DNA of 64,000 nt from Sphaerulina vaccinii (Eukaryota > Ascomycota > Dothideomycetes > Mycosphaerellales > Mycosphaerellaceae), in assembly GCA_022570795.1 (NCBI GenBank), contig JAKUDP010000013.1:310001-374000 (forward strand). Direction: 5' to 3'. A program made the position numbers and the translations under genes. Positions within the stretch are counted from its first letter, which is position 1; every line of letters begins with the position of its first letter. Below, in pieces: positions 9,020 through 19,623 of this stretch. Under the pieces are notes generated by a model. It did no database searches, was not told where the DNA came from, and saw nothing but the letters and a program-made list of their open reading frames with translations.

Positions 9020-11623
9020 TTAGTGCCGCGAACGCAGCCTCAGGGCTATCTTGTCGCGCTCAGGCTGCGACTCGGACTCATTATCTTCTTCGTCGCCTCC
9101 TCCAGTGTCGTCGGATACGACAGCCGAGTTATACGAGTTCAGACTGTGATCTGGCTGACCTCCAGGAGAAGCACTTGCTTGTGCAAATATCTGACGCGCC
9201 GTCGCCTGGTCACGGCCCTCCACAACAGCACCATGGTCAAGAAGTAATTGCATGATGTCGACTCGCCTGACTGCCATGGCCTCTTTGAATGCATCATTAA
9301 CGATACCAGAGTACAGACCTGGTTGGTTCTCAAGAAGAAGTTTCGCGATGTCGATGTGGCCGTTTCGACATGCCGTACTGAGCGGTGCTCCGTGTATGCT
9401 CGAATGATCTGAAACATGGCCCGCTCCTGCTTCAAGAAGTGTTGCCACGATTATTGTGGCGCCCTGCTCCGCAGCTTTGTGTAGAGCACGCGTTCCCTGA
9501 TCTGCCCATGCTTTCGCAGGATCTGCAGTAATCAGCATCTCCACCGTGCGCAACGAGCCTTGACGTATGGCCATTGGCATGATGTCTCTGTCGTCGATGA
9601 CTTTCGCACCCTTGGCTAACAAGTATCTGATCATATTGAGGTTTGCTGACCGTTTTGCCGGAGTCAGCAAATATGTTGCCATTTCAGGGCTAAGTTCGTG
9701 CTCCCACTTTTCTAAAATCATAGTAAGCATGGGCGTGGATCCGCGCTTCGCCGCAATGGAGAGGATTTGCTTGAGATCACAGGCTCCGATTAGATTGGGT
9801 ATATGTCGTGAGCCAGAGCTGAAAAGCTCACGGATCCTCTCCGGGGTACCATATGCTACGGCAGTGTCAAGAGCTCGTCGATACAATGCCGCCTGGTTGT
9901 CGTCGCTCGATACCTGCTGCTGCTGCATATGTATGACGAATAGATGTATAGCTACCTCAGAAGCAAAGATATGATATGCGTCTGCGTTAGGATCTCGTCG
10001 CATTGCGTAGTATTCCTCGAGTGTGTTGCCCATCAGAACGTATTGGCCGGCAGGAAATCTGGAGACAAGCTGAGCTTGTGAGACCCCGTGGCGATCTGCA
10101 CACTCGGCGTGTTGAACGAGGAAGCGGATAGCGTAAGGTAGAAAGGGCCATTTCTTGTATCTCACAGCATCTTGTAGCGCGTCGTCCGGCAACAGGCGTG
10201 ATATCACAGTGAGGGTGTAGGTTAGACAGTTATTGGCAAGTAAGTCCTGCCCAAATCCAGCCAAATTATGGGTGGGTATTCCCAAAATATTGCGGGCCTT
10301 TGTAGTGTAGATGAATTCTCTCACAGTCTCGTGTATGAATTGTGCCACAGGCACAGTCTGTGAATCACCACTTTTCGTAAATTCAACCAGGCCTCGAGAA
10401 CAGCTGAGAATGTACTTCTCCATATCGAACCTCGACGGCTTCACTGCATCCCAGGTTGTAAAGGCGCGACACAGAACTCCGCTGAGGATAGCGTTGTAAA
10501 GCTCTTCGCATCGCAGTGGACGTCTTGCGTACATAATGAACTGCAGCACTAGTCTGAGCTCGACAGAAGGTCGTTCTACGATATTGCAGAAGATATCGTA
10601 CAATTCATCGGGCACCTCGTCCAGTAGAGCTTGGAGCTGGTGAAGATGTCCTCGATGACGATCTCGTCGCAATTTTCGAATTACTAGATCAGCCCACAGG
10701 AAGCCACCTGAAGCGCGTGTAACGACCTGGTTGACAAGACCAGGTTGCGCAAATCTTTGCAGCTTCTGTCTGACGAAACATTGGACATCCCATTTATGAC
10801 CGCTCTCCTGCTCCAACACGATGTCCATACAGCTTGTGATCGATATGTGGGGATAATGTCGACTCGCTAGACAGAGCTTCAGCGTCACATCGTGCCAACG
10901 ACTCTCCTCTGTCAGATCGTCCAGGAACTCCAGAGCCGCTCTTATGGCAGTTTCTTCACACTCATCGAGCCCGTCAATGAAGCAGTAGAGGTTTTGCTCA
11001 CCGTCGCGTTCACTGAGTCTCACTGCATCTCGAAACAATGCTTCCAAGTTCTCCACTGGCCAGTGATCCTCGAAGTCAGGTAACAATCGTCTAAGTGGCA
11101 GCAGTGATAGATCCGGCGGCATGGCTAGGATCAACTGATGTAGTAATGAGCGATACATACCCTCCACCGATTGTTCCAGAGCCCTTCCGCGAGCGTTGAA
11201 GAAGAATGATAGAATCTTGTCTCCAGAGCGCAGCTCTGGCTCCACAGCCGCCACAATGGAAGTCATGAGGGTCGATTTTCCGCTTCCTGGGTTGCCTTTT
11301 ATCCACAAGGAAGTGGAATCAGAGCTGCGATCCCTCCAGTATTTGTACGACTCATGGTCACGCAACCAAATACACGTCCCTCTATGTGGTGGCTTGATAG
11401 TGGCAATACGTGAGTCCATTCCTCCATAGGCCAGTGAAGCCAGGAGACTGTCTCGTATGCTCAAAGTTTCCAGATCTGCTTGCGGAGAGTGCTCCACCGC
11501 TGGATAGTGATAAGTAACGTTCCCGTAGATGTCGCCATTATGTTGCTGTGCGCCTTCATGGGCGTCAACACGGCCGTATCTTGAAGCGTGATAGTCTGAG
11601 TCTTGAGGCGGATTCCTAGACAT
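9020..11623 (-). CDS. NLR-like protein: NACHT ATPase with C-terminal ankyrin repeats
   Basis: This is a single 867-aa exon. Residues 27-41 hold a short glycine-spaced motif (NGDIYGNVTYHY) of the kind seen at the front of many fungal STAND proteins. The NACHT module begins near residue 72 (IATIKPPHRGTCIWLRD). The Walker A P-loop is at 110-118 (GNPGSGKST) and a Walker B/acidic motif reads YCFIDGLDECEE. A helical middle region follows, then degenerate ankyrin repeats from about residue 610 to 830 (for example ALHKAAEQGATIIVATLLEAG and PLSTACRNGHIDIAKLLLE). The C-terminal tail is acidic then basic. Fungal NLRs sense non-self or conspecific differences and can trigger regulated cell death, but no effector domain (HET, PNP or lipase) is fused here. 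The 3' end lies 130 bp from the LURP-one-like gene, convergent. Confidence 0.9.
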   Translation of the reverse strand: MSRNPPQDSDYHASRYGRVDAHEGAQQHNGDIYGNVTYHYPAVEHSPQADLETLSIRDSLLASLAYGGMDSRIATIKPPHRGTCIWLRDHESYKYWRDRSSDSTSLWIKGNPGSGKSTLMTSIVAAVEPELRSGDKILSFFFNARGRALEQSVEGMYRSLLHQLILAMPPDLSLLPLRRLLPDFEDHWPVENLEALFRDAVRLSERDGEQNLYCFIDGLDECEETAIRAALEFLDDLTEESRWHDVTLKLCLASRHYPHISITSCMDIVLEQESGHKWDVQCFVRQKLQRFAQPGLVNQVVTRASGGFLWADLVIRKLRRDRHRGHLHQLQALLDEVPDELYDIFCNIVERPSVELRLVLQFIMYARRPLRCEELYNAILSGVLCRAFTTWDAVKPSRFDMEKYILSCSRGLVEFTKSGDSQTVPVAQFIHETVREFIYTTKARNILGIPTHNLAGFGQDLLANNCLTYTLTVISRLLPDDALQDAVRYKKWPFLPYAIRFLVQHAECADRHGVSQAQLVSRFPAGQYVLMGNTLEEYYAMRRDPNADAYHIFASEVAIHLFVIHMQQQQVSSDDNQAALYRRALDTAVAYGTPERIRELFSSGSRHIPNLIGACDLKQILSIAAKRGSTPMLTMILEKWEHELSPEMATYLLTPAKRSANLNMIRYLLAKGAKVIDDRDIMPMAIRQGSLRTVEMLITADPAKAWADQGTRALHKAAEQGATIIVATLLEAGAGHVSDHSSIHGAPLSTACRNGHIDIAKLLLENQPGLYSGIVNDAFKEAMAVRRVDIMQLLLDHGAVVEGRDQATARQIFAQASASPGGQPDHSLNSYNSAVVSDDTGGGDEEDNESESQPERDKIALRLRSRH

Positions 11624-12121
11624 ATCCGATGTCGTGTAAGTCAGAAATAGTCACATATGACAGCGACATGTATGAATGAGTGTCGAGCTTGCTGCGACGC
11701 ATCGTCCTAGCGAGACAAGTAGCTGTGTTGTCAAAGACTCTAGTTGGAGGTAGCGATATGCGGCTGAAAAGAGCGCTCGCGTAGCACAAGGCTATTGCGC
11801 CTGCGCCACATTCGTCCTGCAGGTCCAAATCACTGTGCAAGACGCGATAGGACGACATCTCGAGCCGGTGTCAAGATCGCCCTCCGGTGGTACTGACGAT
11901 GCTAATTATTCTTGAACTGAGAAGTGATCAACCACCGGGCGTGTGAGATGTGGTGAAAGTCGATGTTGTTGCGAAGAAAGAAAGAAGAGGAAGCTGAAGT
12001 CCAAAAGATTCACTTTGAAGCCCCACTTTTACATGACTCGCCTTTCGATGCCCACTTCCACTTCCACCTTCTCAACACTAGACCAGTTCTCATACCAGCA
12101 ACGTCTATACCAAATCCCAAA
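11624..12121. promoter_or_regulatory. Divergent promoter, NLR / PDCD5
   Basis: This is a 498-bp gap between divergent starts. The right half, before 12122, is pyrimidine-rich on the + strand as in many fungal leaders. No specific operator is recognised. Confidence 0.35.
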
Positions 12122-12600
12122 ATGTCCGACTCCGACCTCGAAGCAATCCGCGCAGCGCGCATGCAACAACTCCAATCTCAACAATCCCCAGCTCCCTCCA
12201 GCGGCAACGCATCACAAGAAGACCAACAAAAGTACACCCTCCCCCTCCCCTTCCCCTCACATATATAGCACCCCTCACTAACAAACTGTACAGACAAGCC
12301 GCCCTCGAACAAAAAGCCTCAATCCTCAGCCAAATCCTCGAACCCTTCGCCTCCGACCGTCTCGGACGCATACGGATGGTCAACGCACAACGAGCAGAAG
12401 ATGTGGAGAACCGTCTAATAATGCTGGCACGCTCTGGACAATTGAGACAGAGAGTTACGGAGGAACAGTTGAAGGATATTTTGGCTGCGGTGGCGAAACA
12501 GAATGAGGGGAGAGGCGGAACGGAGAAGGTGGTGGTGCAGAGACGGAAGGGTGGGTGGGATGATGATGATTTGGATGATTTGTTGGGTGCGGAGGATTAG
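12122..12600 (+). CDS. PDCD5 homologue: PDCD5 / TFAR19 family DNA-binding protein
   Basis: The model is join(12122..12231,12294..12600), 138 aa, with one 62-bp intron (GTACACC...CTAACAAACTGTACAG) and an exact phase match. The start MSDSDLEAIRAARMQQLQ is the hallmark N terminus. It is followed by a Ser/Gln spacer and the three-helix core (QKASILSQILEPFASDRLGRI, then VENRLIMLARSGQLRQRVTE), and a charged tail ending WDDDDLDDLLGAED. Length fits the family (about 120-140). Human PDCD5 is linked to apoptosis and to chaperonin/TCP-1 function, and the yeast homologue is a small conserved protein. It is expected in cytosol and nucleus. The gene is convergent with the SET methyltransferase. Confidence 0.95.
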
Positions 12601-12805
12601 AGGAAGATGTGATGTTGAGGGAGTGAGGAGAGAGATGTGATGGGCAGGAGGCAAAAGTGATGGTTCTTGGAATAAGGACGTCGTACGATGAGTTCAGCAG
12701 CGCGGGAGATGCGTGATGGGCTATGGAGACACGCCGAACAGCATGAGCGTACGAGATGGCCTCCAGCCAGCCTATAGAAGTAGGCACGGGATACGAAGCA
12801 CGAAA

Positions 12806-14221
12806 CTACGAACCTCGCTCGGCACCAGCGACGCTATCCTGTTCTTCTCCAAGCCACGCTGTTATCGCCTCCACGATCTGTCGCCATCTGATCTTCAACC
12901 AGAAGCACGCCCCCGCATCTGCACTGCCTTCGACGACTGATATCTCAAGCCTGTCAAGCCTGTTCAACTTACTTTGAGCCCCATCGCGATAGTCCTCCAG
13001 CTTCGGCCTGATCCACTCTCTCACCTTGGGCGACTGATCACTAGTCATGTCCTCCCCGTTCAACATGAAATACTCCCATTCATTCGCAGTCAGCAGTTCA
13101 GCTCGGATTGCGACTTGGGTCTTGAAGCAGAGTTCGACCTTTTCTCTTCCTGCACACATCGGGAGCAGCGCATATGAGCCTAGCATGCCGACATCCTGCA
13201 ATGCGGACTTTGTGCTAGCTTTGAGCGCGGGGAGAATGATGTCGTCCAGGCGAATGTCATCATCTGATGGTTCGTTGGTAGTCGATGAGTTCACGAAACC
13301 GTAGTGGACTAGTAACTTGTCGTTCGGGTGGGAGCCATAAGTGGCGAGGATCTCGGTGTCGGGTTCTGGTTGGCGATGATGGGTCAGTATGGAGGTCTCC
13401 GCGGGAGAGTAATTGTGAGAGATTGTGCCTCACCTCTACAAAGTAGTCGTGAATTGCCAACTGGCAATCGAAGACAGATGAAAAGTATGAAGAACGATGG
13501 GTGATCACTTACCGTAGTCTCTGTCAGCTACCACTTCGTACCCTTTCGGCGTCTGACTAACTTTCACACCTGTGCCTGTAGGTCCGTGGTTCATATAGTC
13601 GACGAAAGGGCATAGCACCATTAATCCTGGTTTCGCCCCGGCTGGCTTGAAGTGAAAGCTCCTACTATTCACTATCGCCCAGAAGTACTTAAAGTCTTGC
13701 TCCGGGCGAAGCACAAGGGCGGGTAGACTGTGCTTATAACACTCGAGGTCCTTTGCGTAGTCCTCTCGTTGTCGTTTGAGAGGCTGTTTGACGGACTCCG
13801 GTAAGTAGCTACACATCTCTTCGGACCAGAAGAGTGGCATATTACTTTGGAAATCTGAGAGAGTCGGCCAGGTCTTCTTCCAAGTGCGATAGTCCGAATT
13901 CGCTGCATGACACTTGGTCATTATGCTGATCGCTAGCTGTGCTTGAGGCGATGGTGAAACCTGAGCTTTCTTGGTGGGCTGTAGATTCACTTTCGTGGGC
14001 TTGAACATTGCCTTTTCAGGGACGAAGATGATCTGTTCATCTTTTTTGATCTTGGCAGTCGTAACAAGACCCACGCCTCGACCTGGAATGACTGATGGCT
14101 TGACGGAGCCTATCACGACTCCGCGATCCTTGGCCCATTGCGTGAACAGGGCATGGACGTCTTGTTCTTGCGGTTCTTCGTTTGGACTTGCTGCGAGCCT
14201 GCGCTTTTTGGCAGGAGGCAT
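12806..14221 (-). CDS. SET-domain lysine methyltransferase, Rubisco-LSMT/SETD type
   Basis: The model is complement(join(12806..13365,13513..14221)), 422 aa. A 147-bp intron (GTAAGT...CCAACCAG) joins RDY to EPDTEILATYG, which restores the family's (R)DY-x-x-x-x-EI-x-x-(S/T)YG motif and the frame. The SET domain opens at VIPGRGVGLVTTAKIKKDE. The split-SET signatures are NSRSFHF, CPFVDYMNHGP and TYGSHPNDKLLVHYGF. The C-terminal third is the helical substrate-binding lobe. This class methylates lysines on ribosomal or other non-histone proteins (yeast Rkm enzymes, SETD6). The ATG at 14221 (MPPAKKRRLAAS) gives a short basic, NLS-like leader. The frame stays open further upstream but that extension runs into the divergent neighbour's promoter. 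Confidence 0.88.
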
Positions 14222-14409
14222 GGTCGTGACCAATATCATATTCTTGTTGCATTGCAGCAGGTTTGTGCATGTGAAGTCATTGGTAACGTGCCTCGACTCG
14301 AGGCTGTACAGTACCACCGTCTCGGGGCAAATATCAACAACTTCTTTCTCGAACCTCACATTCAATATATCATTTCCATAACAAACACCACTCCCTCACC
14401 ACCGCCGAT

Positions 14410-15899
14410 ATGGAGTCGATCCACCCTCAAATCGACCATCTGACGACCAACATCAACGACCTCGAAAATGCGCTCCTCCCCATCATCAAAACGGCTCTCT
14501 CCTCCACAACCTCGAAACTTCCGCTCCTCGACAAAGCAAAGCTCTACGTCCTCGCGACATATGCTATCGAATCGATCCTCTTCTCTTACCTCCGTCTCAA
14601 TGGCGTTGACGCAAAGTCGCATCCGGTCTTTCAAGAACTCACGCGCGTGAAAGAGTACTTCAACAAAATCAAGACTGCCGAGACGGCAGGCGTGGGAAGC
14701 AAGAACAAGTTGGACAAGGGCGCAGCAGGCAGATTCATCAAAGCTGGCTTGAGTGGTAACGACAAGTATGATGCTGAACGGAAGACGAGACAGGAAGGTG
14801 AGAGGGCTGGTGCGAAGCGGAAACTGGAAGCCATAGGTACGGGCACGCATACCAGGTTCGATGGAGCGAGCAAGAGAATCAAGGAGGCCGACGAGGGAGG
14901 AACGATTGCAGTGGTGAAGGCGAGCGAGTTGAGTGGCGATGAAGAACTTGGAAATGGTGAGAAGGAAGCGACGCCGAAGCAGAAGAAGAAGAAGGGTAAG
15001 AGGCCGAAGCGGAAGGAGAATCAAGGTGAGTCCACTGATGTTGCAATGATTGGCGAGGTTGACGAAGATGTTAAGGTTGAGGACTGGAATGCGACTACGA
15101 AGCACGCAACGGGTAAGAAGGTGCACTGGACCGACGAAGAACGGGCTGATGCATTGCTCGAACGGCGGATGGGGATGGCGGCGACCAAGAAGCAGAAGAG
15201 GCTTTCCGGCGGATTTCTGCAGCGAAGCGGCTCCATACATGATGTCGCTGTGTTTGATGGGCCTCGCGAAGATCAGAATTCAGAGAAGCTGGGCAATACC
15301 GCGACCCACGAGATGAAGGATGACATGGCCCGACTGCCGGACGGCGCAAAGGCATCGTTCGATTCATATCTGAACTTCAATGAGTACTCTTCCGGCGACC
15401 CTACGGTCTTTAAGCAGTGCGCATTGGTGCGAGGTGTGTCCCATCCGGCCAAAAAGCAGGTCTTTGGCGCCCGTTGGCCAACAGAGGGACGTAAGAAACG
15501 ATGTGCTGATGGATTGATCAATAAACTTACCAAGGCCATGATGGGACAGGAGAGGCAGGAGCCCGATGACTTACCGCATTCTATGCTTGGCACGACGACG
15601 AGCAGATTCAGGAGATGGGCAGTGCCACAGAGGATGTGGTAAAGCCGGCCGCCACCAGCAAGAGAGCTCGAAAGTTGCTTAATCTGTCCAATTTGCTTGA
15701 TACGTACACACAAGAAGATGTCGCGGCCTTCGAAAAAGCCAAGCTGGCGGATTGTGGCCTCGATCCGATAGCTAAGCAGGCGATTGCAAGTCGGAAAAGA
15801 GCAGTATCGACCGAAGCAGAGAGGGCGCAGGCATTGCTCGATGATCTCGAGGGAACTGTGACGAAGAAGTCGAGGCGGAATCTTGAGAGGAGTGTATAG
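14410..15899 (+). CDS. Rrp47/Lrp1/C1D-like protein with long C-terminal extension; apparent frameshift near 15575
   Basis: The main frame 14410..15642 encodes 410 aa. Residues 1-100 match the Sas10/C1D domain of exosome cofactor Rrp47 (helices, then LLDKAKLYVLATYAIESILFS and HPVFQELTRVKEYFNKIK). GRFIKAGLSGNDKYD and Lys-rich tracts (KKKKGKRPKRK) follow, typical of the family. Rrp47 binds the exonuclease Rrp6 and helps process snoRNA and 5.8S rRNA in the nucleus. The frame then runs some 200 residues past the usual family end. At about 15573-15580 the coding sense appears to jump by one base into the overlapping frame ending 15899: PDDL continues naturally as AFYAWHDDEQIQEM...ERSV. I therefore list the whole span. 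It could instead be two genes, or the long tail could be a separate product. The SET gene is divergent, 188 bp away. Confidence 0.65.
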
Positions 15900-16212
15900 T
15901 ATAGGCAGAGACGCGACAAGCTCGAAGAAGCGGGCAAGTATGTAGCGAAGTTGAAAGAGTCAGATCAGCAATGTCGCTCCTTCTAGACAAATCGACGAGG
16001 ATGACACTTGCGGCACCGAGCAGTCGCGGATTCCCTGTGGGTCTCAGAGACATTCCGACGAGAAGGCACAGTCGCGTACTACCGTAGAGTATTCTTGCCT
16101 CGATACCCTCCCACGACCTTCTTCCTCAAACAACAATACCGCCAATATCACGTACGCCAATCCATCCATACACAACGCAAGGAATCCCACAATATCTCAG
16201 CACATAGCCACC
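15900..16212. other. Intergenic; 3' UTR and leader
   Basis: The right end (about 16105-16212) is C/A-rich and ends in the good context CCACC before the ATG at 16213, as expected for a fungal leader. Nothing else was seen. Confidence 0.4.
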
Positions 16213-16998
16213 ATGCAGCAGAACCAGACCCCAGAAGCTGTACAGAGAGAGGCCTCTCGAAGTTTCTCCAGAAGACGAGAATATCCACGCCGTCTGGAGG
16301 AAGTACTGCGTAAAGCAGTGAGACTGGACGATGCCGAGTGGGCTCGTCGGAGGGCTTTGCCAGCCGATGCAAAATTTGAAATGTTGATCGAGATTGGACA
16401 AGACATAGCCGAGCTAGGCAGTTAGGAACCATTGTCTCCCGACCAAGACGTCAAGTTCCAGCGGGCGCACGGTGCCTTAACCAGGCAGCTTTCATGCTTG
16501 CAACCCATGAGCCATCAGCTCATCGACGCGCTGCATGGCGGCATGCTTGTCGTCGCCGCAGAACCAGTCGCACCCCAGACACAAGACATCTTCCTACGAG
16601 CAGAGAAAATGACACAGTGGGAGATTGACCACTCTAGAGGTTTGAATCCGCGCGAGCGGTATGCACTATTTCTGGACATTGGACGAGACTTTTCGGAATT
16701 GACAAGTCAACGGGTCAAGACTACCGACCCTGAGCTGTTGCAGAAGATCGGAAATGCAAGCCATGAGTTCTGCACGCAGCTAGAATATCTCATGCCCACC
16801 TCTAATCTCCTGGCGCAGGCGTTCAAGACTGGAAATTTTCTTATTGTCAATGATGGCCCAGAAGCCGAGTCGACGCCAGAACCGAAGCCAGAGTCGAAGC
16901 CGGACCCAGGGTCGAAGCAAAAGGCGAATCCGACGTCGAAAGTAGAACACGACAGCGGCCATGCATCTCCGGACGATGAGGAGTTCTACACGCATTGA
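16213..16998 (+). pseudogene. Tandem-domain hypothetical protein interrupted by one in-frame TAG (16423-16425)
   Basis: Frames 16213..16425 and 16432..16998 are in the same phase and separated only by a single TAG, giving 261 codons before the final stop. The protein is an internal duplication. Copy 1 (LPADAKFEMLIEIGQDIAEL ... QPMSHQLIDALHGGMLVV) aligns with copy 2 (LNPRERYALFLDIGRDFSEL ... MPTSNLLAQAFKTGNFLIV). The stop falls at ELGS-stop-E where copy 2 reads ELTS-Gln-R. One C-to-T change (CAG to TAG) would explain it. The C terminus is a Pro/Lys/Glu-rich tail (PEPKPESKPDPGSK) then acidic. The family is not recognised, and no signal peptide or membrane helix is visible. It is either a recent nonsense allele, a readthrough product or a base-call error. 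The leader and Kozak context look intact, suggesting recent loss or continued use. Confidence 0.6.
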
Positions 16999-17985
16999 GG
17001 GCAAAGCACTGTGAGGGCACGGCGGCTTGGTTGCTCGAGATTGTTTGAAACAAGGTCAGTTTGTGCAAAGCTTCTCCTTGACAACTAAGACTTCATGACC
17101 CCAAGCTCGCGATCATGACGCCGAAAACGCATGTCGAGGAATCAGAGCTAACTTGTCACAGAGGCTTATACGTGCAGATGATATATTATGACAGCAGGCC
17201 TTCTGGTGTATGAGTCGGTAAGAGCTTGGAACGAGCTGTGATACTATGGCTCATGTGCGAAGATGCATACGATCGTTTGAGCCATGGACGTAGCGTGGGA
17301 AAGTCAAGTTGCTGCCAGGACAAGGAGATCATGAGATGTAGCCTCTAGACAGTAAGTATCAAGCTACTCGTACATTGTACTTGATACGATACTGCCCCGT
17401 TTTGCCTCATGCGCTGGTATGAAAGGCATTTGTCTACTGACCGATGATGCTTTGCACAGGACTTGCGATCTCGACACCTTTCCGACGGCTTCTTGCGCAC
17501 TTCAAGGTGGACAGCAGAAGTCAGCGACAAGCTCAAGATCGAAGAGAAACAGAAGATTATATGGAGGTTCGATGCTGTACCAACCACAGAGCTCGGCGAC
17601 CTCGTGTGATTCTTCTCCCGAGAAGCAATAGAAAATAAGCTCGCGGGGTCTCCGCACGATGTAACCTTGCACGAACGTGACCACTAGCATGCATGTGCTT
17701 CATGCGGAGAACCCAGATACCCCAGCTCTATTCCATACGGTCCATACGTTCGCACCGCATCCAAGTTGGCTCACGACATGCAGGGATGCTCATTCGATAG
17801 CCTTACTACCTCAGCTGGTGCTCAAGCATCTGCCGAGCGGACTTTCTCTGGTAGACTGCGCTTCATCGCTTGGTTTGCGGAGTACTTCTCACACACTTCC
17901 AGACATAGACATCTGTGACCTCTTCTGCTGTCATCGCAGTGTGCAGCTCAGAAGTGGGCGCACAAACAGCATTTCTGCTCGGACA
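16999..17985. other. Long gap upstream of FucP-like transporter
   Basis: About 1 kb without a supportable gene. An open frame from 17677 runs into the transporter's first exon, but its upstream part resembles no protein family. Confidence 0.4.
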
Positions 17986-19623
17986 ATGGCGATATTCAAG
18001 AAACAGTCTCTCAAGACAGGCAACAGCAGCCGCACCAAAGCGTCAGAACTCACCTTGCGCCAATCGATATGTATGCATAACAACCACGAGTACGAAAACG
18101 AAAGAGCCATACTGACAATTGGCTCATCAACCAGATCCGCTCTGCCTCGTCACGATCCTCTTCTTCCTCTGGGGCTTCTCCTACGGCCTATTAGACACCT
18201 TAAACAAACATTTCCAAAACACCTTAGGCATCACGCGTGCCAGATCATCTGGTCTCCAAGCAGCATACTTCGGCGCATATCCTCTCGCGTCACTCGGCCA
18301 CGCGAATTGGTTGCTAAGACATTATGGCTACAAAGTAGTCTTCATATGGGGTCTCTGTCTATACGGGATCGGAGCACTAGTCGCCTGGCCATGCATTCTC
18401 CACCGATCGTTTGGAGGCTTCTGCGCAGCTATCTTCATTATTGGAAATGGTCTAGGTTCGCTGGAAACTGCTGCGAATCCTTATTTGACTGTTTGTGGAC
18501 CACCGAGATATGCTGAGATGAGGATTAATCTTGCTCAGGCTTTTAATGGGATTGGAACTGTTGTTGCTCCTGTGTTGGGGTCTTACGTGTTTTTCAAGAA
18601 AGTTGGTGATAGTGAGGAATCTCTCAAAACGGTACAATGGGTCTATCTCGCAATTGCGTGTTTTGTGTTTTTGCTATCTGTCGTGTTTTACTTGTAAGTG
18701 ACTTGACCACTACCTGTATCTCCTCCTGTACGGGTACCACTAATAACGTGGATCTATAGCTCTCCTATCCCAGAGATCACAGACGCCGACATGGCATTTC
18801 AAGCCGAAGAGACCCATGCCGGAAGCGATGACAAGTCCTTCTGGAAACAGTACAGGCTCTTTCATGCAGCTTTCACGCAATTCGCATATGTTGGTGCTCA
18901 AGTTGCCATTGCATCTTATTTCATCAACTATGCTCACGAAGCAGGAAGATCAGATGCAGCAGCTTCAAGGCTTCTGGCTGGGGCTCAAGGCTCTTTCACT
19001 TTGGGACGATTCATTGGTGTTGCATTGATGAAGTATATCAAGCCGAGATGGATATTCTTGGTTTATATGACTATGTGAGTTGTCCGAGCTAATCCGTTGA
19101 AGAGAATCTTGCTGATTGAATGACTCTAAGGTGCATCGTGTTCATTTCGCCTGCCATCGGGATCGAACACGGCGATGCAGGAATCGCAATGCTTTACATC
19201 GTCTTATTCTTCGAATCGATATGCTTCCCTACAATCGTCGCCCTCGGTATGCGTGGTCTTGGTCGCCACAGTAAGCGCGGCTCAGGCTGGATTGTAGGAG
19301 GAGTCTGTGGCGGAGCTGTGGTACCTCCAGCCTTGGGCGCAGCTGCGGATTCTGCGGGCACAGCTCGAGCTATGTCTGTGGCTCTCGCTTTCTTCTTGCT
19401 AGCTTGGTCATATCCTATCTGCGTGAACTTTGTTCCATCGTACAGAGATCCTGCGGATAAGCTTGGAGCGGCTGAGATTGGGCTGAAGGGCACGTTGCCG
19501 CGGAAGGATGAGGAGGCTGGAAGTGATGGCGGACTGCCGATTGAAGGTGGAGAGAAAGAGGCTGGAATAGCACACCATGAGATGGAGGCTGAAGGGGACA
19601 AGATTGCGGAGGAGAAGAAGTAA
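17986..19623 (+). CDS. MFS transporter, FucP/FHS (L-fucose/glucose-galactose) type
   Basis: The model is join(17986..18070,18135..18693,18760..19074,19131..19623), 483 aa. Introns of 64, 66 and 56 bp all keep phase. The first transmembrane helix carries the FHS-family signature (PLCLVTILFFLWGFSYGLLDTLNKHFQ, split here as PLCLVTILFFLWGF and SYGLLDTLNKHF). Roughly 12 membrane segments are expected. After helix 6 there is a charged cytosolic loop (EITDADMAFQAEETHAG). The C terminus is a long acidic tail (about 60 residues, rich in Glu, Asp and Gly). Bacterial FucP is a proton symporter for fucose; fungal relatives carry hexoses or other sugars in the plasma membrane, substrate not readable from sequence. 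I chose MAIFKKQ as the start because splicing from it gives QSIYPLCLV, the normal entry into helix 1. Confidence 0.9.

Noticed and set aside
12930..12980. Possible second intron in the SET gene near 12940-12975 (minus strand)
   Set aside because: GTAAGT and a CAG are present but the spacing is only 36 nt and in frame; too short for a spliceosomal intron, so kept as coding.
14362..15240. 292-aa open frame antisense to the Rrp47-like gene
   Set aside because: Leu/Arg-rich composition mirrors the Lys/Glu-rich sense strand and no domain is visible; it is a shadow.
17677..18516. 279-aa open frame overlapping the FucP-like transporter
   Set aside because: It contains the transporter's exon 1 but reads through intron 1 and then runs out of frame with the conserved helices; the spliced model fits the family far better.
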